In this document: positions 25,001 to 33,234 of the stretch, one piece after another
Position numbering within the stretch: position 1 is the first letter of the stretch
How the letters are laid out: the number at the start of each line of letters is the position of its first letter
Origin: Fratercula arctica
Lineage: Eukaryota > Chordata > Aves > Charadriiformes > Alcidae
Direction: 5' to 3'
Assembly (NCBI GenBank): GCA_947846985.1
Contig: CANTUZ010000001.1
Coordinates: forward strand, 150,628,447 to 150,692,446
DNA length: 64,000 nt
Notes under the pieces: model-generated
Databases searched by the model: none
The model's input: the letters and a program-made list of their open reading frames with translations, nothing else
What the model was told of the DNA's origin: nothing
Made by a program: the position numbers and the translations under genes

Positions 25001-28000
25001 TTATTTTCCTGCTACCTTGTTAGAAAAAGATCTTGAACTGAATGAAAGAAATCTATCAAGCTAGGAGCACAAAGAATCTGTTGTTTTCCTTTATTTCTTT
25101 CACAGTCATTTTGGAGAAACAAGTGAATACTAATATTCTTATTAATACGCACGTACACATATACCACACACTGGCTCATGTTCTTAAGCCTCTGTGAGTT
25201 ATTTGCAGCTTAAACTGCTAGGCAAGAGCCCTGGGTTTCTATGGTGCTCTGGAACAGCAGACTGGAAATAGTGCAGCAGCATCCGAGTTGTTTATTTTAA
25301 AATACGAGGGTTTATTTCTGTTCCTAAAGCAAATAATAAATCTGCAATAGTCCCACTGCCATTTCATTTGACATTATATTGAATTTCTGTCCGCCTACAC
25401 TTAAATTTTCCTTCCTCAATATGCTGCAGAATTTTGTAATGAAAATGCGTAACTACTTTACCTTTATTTTAGGAAAAAGAAGTCCTGAAAATATTTAAAT
25501 GTATTGGTATGGAAATGGACCTGATTATATTCCACAGTTGTTACACCATTGGGAGAAATAAGGCAGGTCGTAAAATTCTTGGTTCATGCTTGACTCCATC
25601 CAGTTATGGGCATGCCCAGTGCCAGATTGTGTTGGAAATTCAACAATTTTATGGTTGTGATATATTCTTCTGTGTTCCTATATGAATTTCTGGTCCTTAT
25701 AAATCAAGTGTGATGCCCTCTCACCCCCCCAAAAAATATAGAAAAAAACAAGAAAAAAAGCTGTAGGTGAAATAAAATAAATTCCTGGCATATCATGAAA
25801 GAAAATAACATTCACCAAAAACTCAAGTAAGCAAATTCAGAACTGACCAAAGAGACTTTTTGCTACAGCTACTCCTTCGCCTTAGAACTCATGGCTACAA
25901 GGCAGCACTAAGGTTACAGCTTGGAAAAAGGACTAGACATTCACATGGATAACAAAATTACCTAGTCTTATACAGTATATGGTAATTCTTTTTAGAATAT
26001 CTAGCCTCATGCCTTATACATCATCTATAATAAATATAATTGGAAGGGAACTTTACAGTTTATCCTATAACTGCTGTTTACATGGGTTTGGAGGAGGGGA
26101 AAGGTGGGATCGTTTAATGCAATAGGTTTTGGAAATTGTTGGTGATGCCATAGCTGACAGGATGGGCACCCTTCTTGACTAATCTAGCCATTCCTATATG
26201 TGTCTTCAGTAAAAGTAAGAGCTGGTCGGCCCAAGTTACACATTACAAGGTGTACATTTCTTCCTCCCACACTTCTTAGTCTTTCTGTTCCACTAAGTTT
26301 AGTTTTCTTCAAATAATTAACTGAGACTAAGAAGATTAAATGACAAAAAAGTGCATACTGACCTCACTGGACTTCATGACTCCAAAAAGTGGGTATAGGA
26401 AAGCAGGAACTAAGGCTGCTGCACCAAGAGGTACCGCTTCAGAGACCCAGTATACAGCCGTCACGATCAGCACGTAGGCACATGAGGCTTCCTGTAGGGA
26501 AAAAGCATGGAGGTTACATGTTACGGCCACACCACCTGCTGTGGAACCCTTTGTGAACATGTTCACATCAGCCTGTGGGTGCCTGGACTTGAAAAACTCA
26601 ACAAGGACTGTATGAGGACCTCCTAAGGTGCAGCTGTTTGCGTCTGAATGTAGGCTACCATCAAAAAGACCAGTTCCAGAAGATGATGCTAATGAAAGGT
26701 TTTGCACATTAGCTAGGGCAAAACATAGGCATAAATGTATTTATCACCAAAATATTTGTTCCAAGTGCATTTACGGTTTTGTTTGAATTTCATAATCCAC
26801 TATTTACCAAACATTCAACTATGACTCCTCAGATGGGGCCCGTGGAGCTGATATTTCTACACAGCTATCTCTACAGTATTGGACAAGAACAGGAACTCAT
26901 AATTTTCAGCATCAGATGAGAACGTTCACATTTGCCGCAGCATGGATAAAGCCACGTTGTGGCTCTTTCGGGAGATACTCTGAAAGATTCGGTTTTTTAA
27001 ACAGCATGCAAACCTACATTTTTTTTGTCAGTTGATTTTATTTTCTCAGGTGATTTCTACAGACCCTTGGGAGAAGGCCACAGACCCGAAGGGCTTAGAG
27101 GCAATCGACTGACGGAGATAATCAAACACATTTGCTGCTGCCCAAGGTTCTGGTAGAGAAAGCCATGTCAACCCCATGCTCAGCATTTGTGGAGAGCTGG
27201 TATATGGTGGAGAAAGGTGCTATTTGCCAAATATTTTTTACAGGAAAACCCAGCGAGTCCATGGAAGTTTACTGGTTCATTTTTTTAAGGTAGATATGTC
27301 TTTATTTGTGGCATTCAGTGGAGTTCTCCTTAGGTTTAGTTTGTTATGCTTAGAAACGTGGGGATATTTCCTGCAAATAATTACAGAAAGTTTCTTCAGG
27401 AAAATGTTTTTCCCTTCCTTTTCTCAAATTTGAAACCAGCTCCTGTTCTGGGTCTAACTGGCAGTTATATAGAAAATATGATTTACACCAGCTATAAATC
27501 TACCTGTTCTTCATTATTCACTGGATGTTCTGTATGAATTTATAGAGCCGTATGGATTCACAGATCACAATGGCTACTGCTTAGAAAATTCACTGTTCAC
27601 AAATGCTATTTGACTGTGGTAAAATATAATTTCATTATTTATGTTTCCTCATTGGATGACTGACAGATTAAGCAGCTTTCAGGAAGTCACACAAGCAATT
27701 CCCACAGATCCTTGGGCAAATCCATGAGCGTGTACTACACTTCAGTTTTGTGAACAAGGTGGTAAAGTCTAAAGTAAGACTATATGGGAATGTGGGTTCA
27801 ATGGAATGAATCAATAGCTTGTATTTAAATTCATATTTATACATGTCCTTTTTACATTACCCTAACAAAGAGCCACAATCAGCTGTTCCTCTTTTTTAGT
27901 ACAACTTATAGTAATAACAGGCAGAACATAGCCCAGAGAAAAAGTTAAGATAGATCGCTATGTGCCATTCCCTTTGTTTGCTTAAAAATTGCAGCCAAGC

Positions 28001-31000
28001 TTGGGTTTAAATTAACTGCCAGACCTTGCTCTGACTCTTATTTCGGAAAAGCGTTACATTAAACAGTTTTGATTCAAGTAAGCAGGGCCACCAAAATACC
28101 TGAAATAAGGTTACCAGGAAAAATAATTTTCTTGAATCAGATAAACTCCAATTACTTTAGAGATGATAAAGAGTATCTGAAAGGCTGTCAGAGAAATTTA
28201 GCATCCTTTATGGATGGACAAGTACTCTGAACCACACAGAAAAGTGTGTATTTGTTTCTCTTGCTCAACTGTTATAGAAGAGTGGTTTAGGTTTTTAGCT
28301 CTCCAGTACAGGTTTCACTGGTCCTCTGTGATCAGGTCCTTCAGTAAAATATTACAATAGAAGGTTGTATTGCAGTTGTAGCTTCATTGCTGCCAAGAAA
28401 AAATTATAAGAGAGGCTAGAGAAGCTTGGCTTAGAATGGATGAGATCAGAGGTGGGGTTTTAATATTCATGGATTATGATGCAGGCATTGTATAAAATGG
28501 AATTGCTATGCTATTTGAAACTCCAAAGACTGGTGTTCAGTTTGTAACAACTTGAAGTGATCACTCAGTAAAAAAATGAAACAAATAATTTTGACTTAAA
28601 GATGGAAATAATTTAAAAACTGAGATGACAGGCATTAGAGATTTTTAGTAATCTCTACTAGGAAGACAAAACTATTTTGGATGAGAGTCACATTGCTGAT
28701 GGATTGGCTCATAAACATTAGCCAATTTGCTACTCAGTCACCTTTAACTACATTATACTTCATGGTTAATATTTAACAGAGAACAAAGCATAGGATCATT
28801 TTTGTGACCTAGTGACTGAGACATTTATTTATTTTTTTTTAACTTATTAATTTCTTTTAACAAACTACTAGTTTGCATGGGGTCTCTATGATATCCAGCA
28901 GTTGTCTGAGGAGAAAAATAAAAATGCCTTTTAATGAAAAAGCATTGATTTTTGTTTTAAAGCAGTGCAGATGTAAGATCCAAGACATATATTTTGCCAA
29001 AATTCATAAAATGAACCTGATTCCAAACTATTTTCTCACTCCAAAACCATATTTCTCTGTAATTTCTCTGAGCATAGGTCGTTATTTTCTCTTGCTCCTC
29101 TGTATGTAGCGATAAAGTAGACTGATAGTGGAAATGGAATAGGGCAAAGGAAAGTTGCATCTCTGTCAAAACCTAGCTGGGATGGGCACTGAGCCTTTGT
29201 GTTTCTTATACTCTAGGCTGTAATCAGTTTACAAACAAAACTCAAATAAAGCATACTTTTAAATGGTATAAAACTGGGTCACAAGTACTAGGAAAGCCAA
29301 GTTTGATAATCTCCACTAAAAACTTAATCAGCTTGTCTAGCAACTTTCTTTATTTTCTCAGTGCTTTAAACAACCTTGTTTCCAAGAGAAACCATATTAA
29401 TCTCTTCTATTTAATTGAACTGGATTTATATATTTAATTAATGGTTACCAGAGCTACTAAGTACTGGACTGAAGTAGCGGCTGTACTATTTTAACTATTT
29501 CACCCTTCTCACTTCGTGTTGTACAGCTGAACATTACTGTTAAGCCCACCTCAGGGCTTGAAGCAGGAACAGGAAAATATGTGAAGGCTGGAGGGACTGC
29601 CACCTATCTTCAGACATTCCCTAGGGGAAAAGAACAGAGGAGCTAAAAGGAAGTTGTGGCTAAAAATTCCACAGTAAGGGTCATGCATAAAACTTCTGTA
29701 ACAGAACATCTGAGGATCTCAGAATGATTAAAAAGAATAAACTGTGTTGGAGATTTTCCCACTTAAGGATGTGCATTGTATACCTTGCATGCAGGCATGT
29801 GGATAAGCTGTGCAAGGAAGAGGTAGTCTGGCCTCTGGACTACTGTCTTCAAGCTGATGGGATCACACTATAATTCCCTCCCTTCAGCTTGTGTAAATAA
29901 AACCAAAGGTTAATGAAAGTATGCCATCCGTGGCTATTCAGAGCATGTTCTGTGCTTTAAGGTCCATTCTGCTGACTTGGCGTCTCAATGTGTCAACAAC
30001 ACCTGGCGCTGCAGGTCTCACAGCTTACAGCAGCCCTTACTGACTTTTGAGGAGTCATCCCTGTGTCCTTCATTGGGTTCAGTGTGGCCACAGGACCAGT
30101 AGTCAAAGGAGATCCTGGCCACAACTGACTGGATTCATGTGGCATGCTTTCTGGTATAACTGGTGGCTTTATGGAAAAAGGTGGGGAAAAAAAAAGAGGC
30201 AAACTGCTCCCATATCACTGTTAACTCTGAGTGAAATAAGGAAAGAATGAGAAAGACCCACACTTAATAAAGAACACAGTGTTTTTTTCTGTATGTGTCA
30301 TGACCTAAAAGGCACATATGTGCGTCCCAAACTTGCTGTACAAATCACAGTTCAGATATAAACCCTAGAAAGGGAAGAAGAATTCAAGCATATTTTCTCA
30401 GGTTTATTTTTTACCCAAACTTTTCTTGTCATAAAATAATAGAAAAGAAGACATGGACATTATTCCCATAAGCTGTATCTACAAACAGTTCTGAGTCCTT
30501 GTGCTCCCTTTCATCACTCTTGCCACTACACATGTAATGCTCCTTTGACATTTCCAGAGTTGTGCCGATATCATCAAAGAAGCTGCAAGCTGATGTTCTG
30601 CAGAAATGCAAAAGTAAACCACCTGGTAATTCTGAGCTCTATAAGAAAGACGGAAAACTAATATAATTGTCTGATAAATGAAAATATAAGTAAGTCAGCA
30701 GGTGAAAAATTTAATCTTCAGGTTTAAGAAGTAATCATAGTCAAGGGGTTGTAACAAAGTAAATACTACACTAAACCACTTGAATAGTGTACTGTCAACT
30801 GAATTTATTTGGTATAGATATTTTCTTAATAGCATTATAAACATTAGTCCAACTCTGGGTCAGATTCACGGCTATAATTTGCCGCGTGTGGTCACTCATG
30901 TATATATAAAGTGGATGTAAAACATCATCTGATGGCTTTTCATATCACTTTGTAGTAAAGCCACACCATGAGGTGCAGAGTAATAGTGCAGAGGAGCTTG

Positions 31001-32615
31001 CACTGTATAATAGTAATTCTTGCAGCTATACTGACAGTGAACATCTGTTTTAGCACCCATACGACGCTATTACAATTCCCTTGGTTATTAGAGTTTCCTT
31101 ATTGCATCCTGCGTCTCTGAATCCAGTAGGGAGCAAACATGAGTGACAAATTTTAGTGCAGTGTTTAGTGCTCATGTTTCCTAGGAGAGTTTCTCAAGGG
31201 ACATAGAGCATGCTGCAGTTACAGTGCCATATGGGAATGCCAGGGAGTATCTGTTCTTACGTTGCCCTTCCAGTGACATTGGGGGAGATTAAACCCTTTT
31301 TTAAAACAAGCCTCTGTGAAATGGTGAGCCTTGCTGTTCTCTGAAGAAAAGCATAGTTGTCTGTCATTCATTCCCTCCTGAGAGAGGTGGAAAACTACTA
31401 TAAGAGGACAGTCGAGATATACATTGAAGTTCAGAGCAGGTAAACTCATTCAAAGTGCAACATACAGTTCAGTGGTGTAGGAACATTTCCTTTCTATGAA
31501 CCTGTTTTTCTTTCCAAACAAAAAACTAGAGTTTTGTTTTTGAAAACTGCTATACAGTTTCTAATCCTTTGCATTTCTATTTGATAAAGTAGTAGTATTC
31601 ATAAATCCTCTGGTACTAGAAGGAAGAAATAATCTTAGCAGGGTAGAGGAAGGAATGGAAATTGCTGCACCATTTGGCCAGATTTATGTCTGGTGCTATG
31701 GAAGCACCAGCTGCAGAACTTTTAATACATTGCAAATATTGATAAGGTAAACATCACCATCTCTGTAAGTTAGGAAAACGTTATTTTATGGTTTACAACT
31801 GCAGAGGCATGCATAGAGAAGAGATAACCACATGGCCAAGGGTACTCAGTAGCTCCAGAACAGCGTCAGGAATGCAGCTGCATTCACTCCCGTTCCTTGG
31901 TCTTCGTGTAAAGCACCGACTATTCCCTCCTTTGTATTGTTGTGTATGTCTCTGAGCCATCATTTATTAGCCACTGCCAGAGCTGCAATGTTTCGGTAGA
32001 AATGCCTACACCTGCTTTAGAAGAGTGGATGCCATATGGGGTCCTACATGTCTGTCACTGAGTCTTGGCTCCAGCCTCACTTGATTTGCTATCCTATAAA
32101 CCCAGTCTAAATTGAAAGTTCCTCCATGCATACTTATTATTAAAACCTAAAGACACTACAAGTATTCCTTTTAAAGACTTCTCCTTAAAGAAAATTTTAT
32201 TGGATATGTTTGTTCTGTTCCCCCTTACACACACACATCATTGTAGAAAAAGAAGAGATACAGTATTTCTGCTTTAAAGTGGTGCTTTACCAGCTTCGCC
32301 TGCTTCTTCAGCTCTGCTTGTGACAAGACTCAAGGTATCTTTGGTTCTTACTGTGGTGACTTCTCAGTGACCTTTCCAGTCCTTCAGATTTGAGTCCTTG
32401 ATTTTTCGAAGAGCAATGCATATTTAGGTCTCAGCATTTCTTTTTGCACGCTTATCCAGCATGGCTACCTATTGCACTCAGAGGCTTTGTTAAATAGAAA
32501 ATAAAAATGTACTTACGCTGCTGGGATATAAAAGCGGCAGAGGAAGCAGCAGAAGCGGAATGAGAACAACGAGCAAGAGGTTTCTGGATCTGAGAATTTC
32601 CTTCATCACTGCCAT
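6911..32615 (-). CDS. SLC13A4: SLC13A4, sodium/sulfate cotransporter NaS2 (16 coding exons)
   Basis: This is a plasma-membrane sodium-coupled anion transporter of the SLC13 (DASS/INDY) family; the mammalian protein carries sulfate and is prominent in placenta, brain and endothelial venules. All coding exons were assembled by hand. Exon lengths are 99, 129, 137, 182, 55, 40, 78, 191, 120, 102, 102, 98, 131, 162, 138 and 138 nt. Every junction is GT..AG and in phase, giving 1902 nt (633 residues plus stop) against 626 in human. Sodium-site motifs are SNT at residues 139-141 and SNP at 527-529; the family signature region is at 561-577; an NIT sequon is at 628-630. The sequence follows SLC13A4 far more closely than SLC13A1, as shown by EASCAYVLIVTAVYW and FGTWFLFSFPISLIMLV. 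Exons 5-7 and part of 8 encode a variable, hydrophilic loop. No break or missing key residue is seen. The gene spans about 26 kb, shorter than the roughly 47 kb in human. Confidence 0.98.
7688..7825 (-). CDS. SLC13A4: SLC13A4 exon 15 (residues 543-588, family signature)
   Basis: It encodes SETLLINPLYTLIPVTMCIS then FAVMLPVGNPPNAIVFSYGH and CQIKDM. The segment ISFAVMLPVGNPPNAIV (561-577) corresponds to the sodium:sulfate symporter family signature, with Val where many members have Phe. The acceptor is ccttccag and the donor gtgagt, phase 0 on both sides. A short (ATT)n repeat lies just downstream in intron 15 (about 7597-7614). Confidence 0.97.
9110..9215 (+). repeat. Possible L3/MIR-type repeat tail
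   Basis: The sequence 'ccttagactgtgactccctc' followed by 'agtgcaggagcaatg' and a TTTGTCTGAGAGGTGCT end resembles the shared 3' region of L3-type CR1 LINEs and MIR-like SINEs (a 'TTAGACTGTAAGCTCxxTGxGGxCAGGGAC' style sequence). It lies in SLC13A4 intron 14, antisense to the gene. The match is from memory of the consensus. Confidence 0.4.
9386..9547 (-). CDS. SLC13A4: SLC13A4 exon 14 (residues 489-542, second sodium motif)
   Basis: It encodes TSGLSTWIGRQMLSLSSLPY through ACILVSLVTEFVSNPATITI to FLPILCSM. SNP at residues 527-529 is the second sodium-site motif, in the form used by SLC13A1 and SLC13A4. The acceptor is tttccccag and the donor gtgagt, phase 0 on both sides. The sequence upstream of the acceptor (MLLSFPQ in the open frame) is intron. 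Intron 14 (7826-9385) includes a probable L3/MIR tail near 9110-9215. Confidence 0.97.
10375..10505 (-). CDS. SLC13A4: SLC13A4 exon 13 (residues 445-488)
   Basis: It encodes GDGEKSADINALDPIITWKD, then FQKTMPWEIVVLVGGGYALA and AGCK. The MPWEIVxLVGGGYALAxG block forms the second re-entrant hairpin region common to the family. Human has SGSK where this protein has AGCK. The acceptor is gatatag and the donor gtactg, phase 0. Confidence 0.95.
11644..11741 (-). CDS. SLC13A4: SLC13A4 exon 12 (residues 412-445)
   Basis: It encodes KGYRTDATVSVFLGFLLFLI followed by PAKKPCFGKREK. The TDATVSVFLGFLLFLIPAK core matches human; the Lys-rich end (KREK against KKND) differs. The acceptor is tttcccag and the donor gtaagg, phase 1. 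The minus-strand ORF reaching 11955 includes intron sequence upstream of the real acceptor. Confidence 0.95.
12801..12902 (-). CDS. SLC13A4: SLC13A4 exon 11 (residues 378-412)
   Basis: It encodes YPEMVTGFFFILMTLLWFTR then EPGFVPGWSSFFE. This is a membrane segment followed by the R(E/D)PGFVPGW motif shared by SLC13A1 and SLC13A4. The acceptor is atttctag and the donor gtaagt, phase 2. Confidence 0.96.
14049..14150 (-). CDS. SLC13A4: SLC13A4 exon 10 (residues 344-378)
   Basis: It encodes FKETCSVSKKKKTKREEMSE followed by RRIQEEYKKLGNV, a highly charged cytosolic connector with a run of four lysines, as in human. The acceptor is tacctcag and the donor gtaaag, phase 2. It is too short and too polar to appear as an ORF by itself. 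Confidence 0.94.
15870..15937. repeat. Palindromic element with 12-bp inverted repeats
   Basis: GACTAAATGTGT at 15870-15881 is perfectly repeated in inverse as ACACATTTAGTC at 15926-15937. Between them is a smaller dyad, GATTAACTAATC (15902-15913). Outside the arms both flanks continue with similar AT-rich sequence (TTTAATTCT against the complement of AATTTTCATTAA). The layout suggests the remnant of a small palindromic DNA transposon in SLC13A4 intron 9. Homeodomain-type ATTA cores are also frequent. Confidence 0.55.
16546..16665 (-). CDS. SLC13A4: SLC13A4 exon 9 (residues 304-344)
   Basis: It encodes HYPNAEVVNFGTWFLFSFPI then SLIMLVLTWFWMHWLFLGC, a membrane segment nearly identical to human. 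The acceptor is tttacag and the donor gtgagt, phase 2. Intron 9 (14151-16545, 2.4 kb) contains the palindromic element at 15870-15937 and two short A runs; ORFs within it have no family resemblance. Confidence 0.96.
17968..18158 (-). CDS. SLC13A4: SLC13A4 exon 8 (residues 241-304)
   Basis: This is the longest coding exon (191 nt). It finishes the variable loop (AQILVLPPKPSELGLSTKYR) and re-enters the conserved core with CKCLSLSISYAATIGGLTTI and IGTSTSLIFLEHFN. The GGLTTIIGTSTSL stretch is a hallmark of the sulfate/dicarboxylate branch and forms part of the transport domain. The donor is gtaagt, phase 2. Confidence 0.96.
19642..19719 (-). CDS. SLC13A4: SLC13A4 exon 7 (residues 215-240)
   Basis: It encodes SMNGVHMIANPIGTMNSKSN followed by GQHLPQ, matching the human NGV..NPI..HPSQ region of the hydrophilic loop. 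At 78 nt with phase 0 on both sides it could be skipped without a frameshift. The acceptor is cctacag and the donor gtaagc. This is the fastest-evolving part of the protein. The next intron (18159-19641) carries no recognisable element; the preceding one (19720-20387) has an (AAAC)n repeat. Confidence 0.88.
19826..19863. repeat. (AAAC)n microsatellite
   Basis: About eight AAAC units with one interruption near the right end, in SLC13A4 intron 7-side sequence upstream of exon 7 (intron 6). It is a simple repeat likely to vary in length. Confidence 0.9.
20388..20427 (-). CDS. SLC13A4: SLC13A4 exon 6 (residues 201-214, 40-nt microexon-like)
   Basis: It encodes ATTTDFSSLMHSK, aligning with human SVSADLTTLMHNE. 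The acceptor is gtttttag and the donor gtattg, phase 0 at the end. The exon is only 40 nt, and its identity depends on the preserved LMH core and the phase match to exons 5 and 7. Confidence 0.85.
21561..21652. repeat. G-tract followed by complementary C-tract
   Basis: On the plus strand T8 is followed by G14 (21569-21582), then GGGGG, GGG and GGGG separated by single A. After a 15-nt spacer comes a CTCCCTCCCTCCCCCCC stretch (21612-21628) and a CT-rich tail. The two tracts can pair with each other, and the G side fits a four-tract G-quadruplex pattern. It lies in SLC13A4 intron 5; the G-rich strand is the template strand. Confidence 0.9.
22095..22149 (-). CDS. SLC13A4: SLC13A4 exon 5 (residues 183-201)
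   Basis: This 55-nt exon encodes GLSEKHGQPSLELIFINE, matching the human loop sequence that contains QPSLELIFVNED. It was recognised from the acceptor ttgttgcag, the donor gtaaga and exact phase fit (enters phase 1, leaves phase 2). It lies in the large cytosolic loop between the two halves of the transporter and is too short to stand out as an ORF. Confidence 0.9.
22882..23063 (-). CDS. SLC13A4: SLC13A4 exon 4 (residues 122-183, first sodium motif)
   Basis: It encodes LLLCFMCCTTVLSMWLSNTS followed by TTAMVMPIVEAVLQELVNAE. The SNT at residues 139-141 is the first of the two repeat-related motifs that hold sodium and substrate in the SLC13/INDY fold. The exon then enters an acidic loop ending ENEPI. 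The donor is gtattt, weaker than its neighbours, phase 1. The intron before it (23064-23614) is only 551 bp. Confidence 0.96.
23615..23751 (-). CDS. SLC13A4: SLC13A4 exon 3 (residues 77-122)
   Basis: It begins VAAEYFKNTTLLLMGVIC and continues through VEKWNLHKRIALRM to AGAKPG, with the first two bases of Met122. The NTT at residues 84-86 lies in the scaffold just before a hydrophobic segment. It ends in phase 2 with a strong gtgagt donor. The ORF read on the plus strand across this exon is a shadow. Confidence 0.95.
26363..26491 (-). CDS. SLC13A4: SLC13A4 exon 2 (residues 34-76)
   Basis: It encodes EASCAYVLIVTAVYWVSEAV followed by PLGAAALVPAFLYPLFG, the second membrane segment and a re-entrant hairpin typical of SLC13 proteins, and is almost identical to human SLC13A4. 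The acceptor is ccctacag and the donor gtcagt; both ends are phase 0, so skipping would keep frame but remove part of the transport core. Intron 2 (23752-26362) contains nothing I recognise beyond a CT-rich stretch near 24540-24562. Confidence 0.96.
32517..32615 (-). CDS. SLC13A4: SLC13A4 exon 1 (residues 1-33, start codon)
   Basis: It encodes a short cytosolic N terminus followed by the first hydrophobic segment (residues 13-30, rich in Leu and Pro), ending in YPSS as in human HPSS. The start at 32615 is supported by an in-frame TAA three codons upstream (32622-32624), by A at -3 and G at +4, and by equal length to the human N terminus. A second ATG lies at codon 4. The donor is gtaagt, phase 0. 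Intron 1 (26492-32516, 6.0 kb) is the longest in the gene; I see no exon or repeat of note inside it apart from an ancient repeat remnant near 30855. Confidence 0.95.
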
Positions 32616-32754
32616 ACTCCTTTATTTTCTGGTGGCTTTCTTCTCCTTGCGTTGCTTCTCCTGTTCCTCAGATACTCCGACTTCCACTCCACGTTTTCCT
32701 TCACCTGTACTCAGATTTCCGTGAAAGGTTTCTCACTGCCTCATTTCCTATCCA

Positions 32755-32764
32755 CCCCCCCCCC
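32755..32764. repeat. C10 run upstream of SLC13A4 start
   Basis: A mononucleotide run of ten C on the plus strand (G10 in the sense strand), about 140 bp upstream of the SLC13A4 start codon, in the presumed 5' UTR or promoter. No clear TATA box or CpG island is seen around it. Confidence 0.9.
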
Positions 32765-33203
32765 AGTCACCTGAAATAGCTTTCTTAATTTGTTTATTCT
32801 TCAATCTGTTGTTTTGAAAAGAAACCTTAATGATTTTTCAATTAAAAAGACATTCAGTTTAAGTAGGGCTCACCAGCACATCCAAGTTATTATCACACCG
32901 TAACATACAGAGGTTTGCAAGTTGGAGCATAGTGATCTTTTGATAATTTTTCTTTTTAATTCAGAATCACAGGTATAGATTTGTTGCATTCTTATCCCCA
33001 TGTTTTAGAAGGTTTTTTTTTCTTCCATCATCCAGCAATGTAATTCCTGTTTTTGTTAACTGGGTGAGATATGTTTCAGGCTGCTTCTTTTCCTCCTGTT
33101 TGATAGTCCGAATGTCTCAAATACAAGTTTCTTTTCTGCTGGAAAATTATTAAAACCAAAAATCTCTTGTTCAGTGCACAGAAACAAACTTGCAGGTATT
33201 CCT

Positions 33204-33208
<5 letters not shown>

Positions 33209-33234
<26 letters not shown>
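33209..33234. repeat. A26 homopolymer
   Basis: An uninterrupted run of 26 A about 600 bp upstream of the SLC13A4 start codon, outside any exon. Confidence 0.95.
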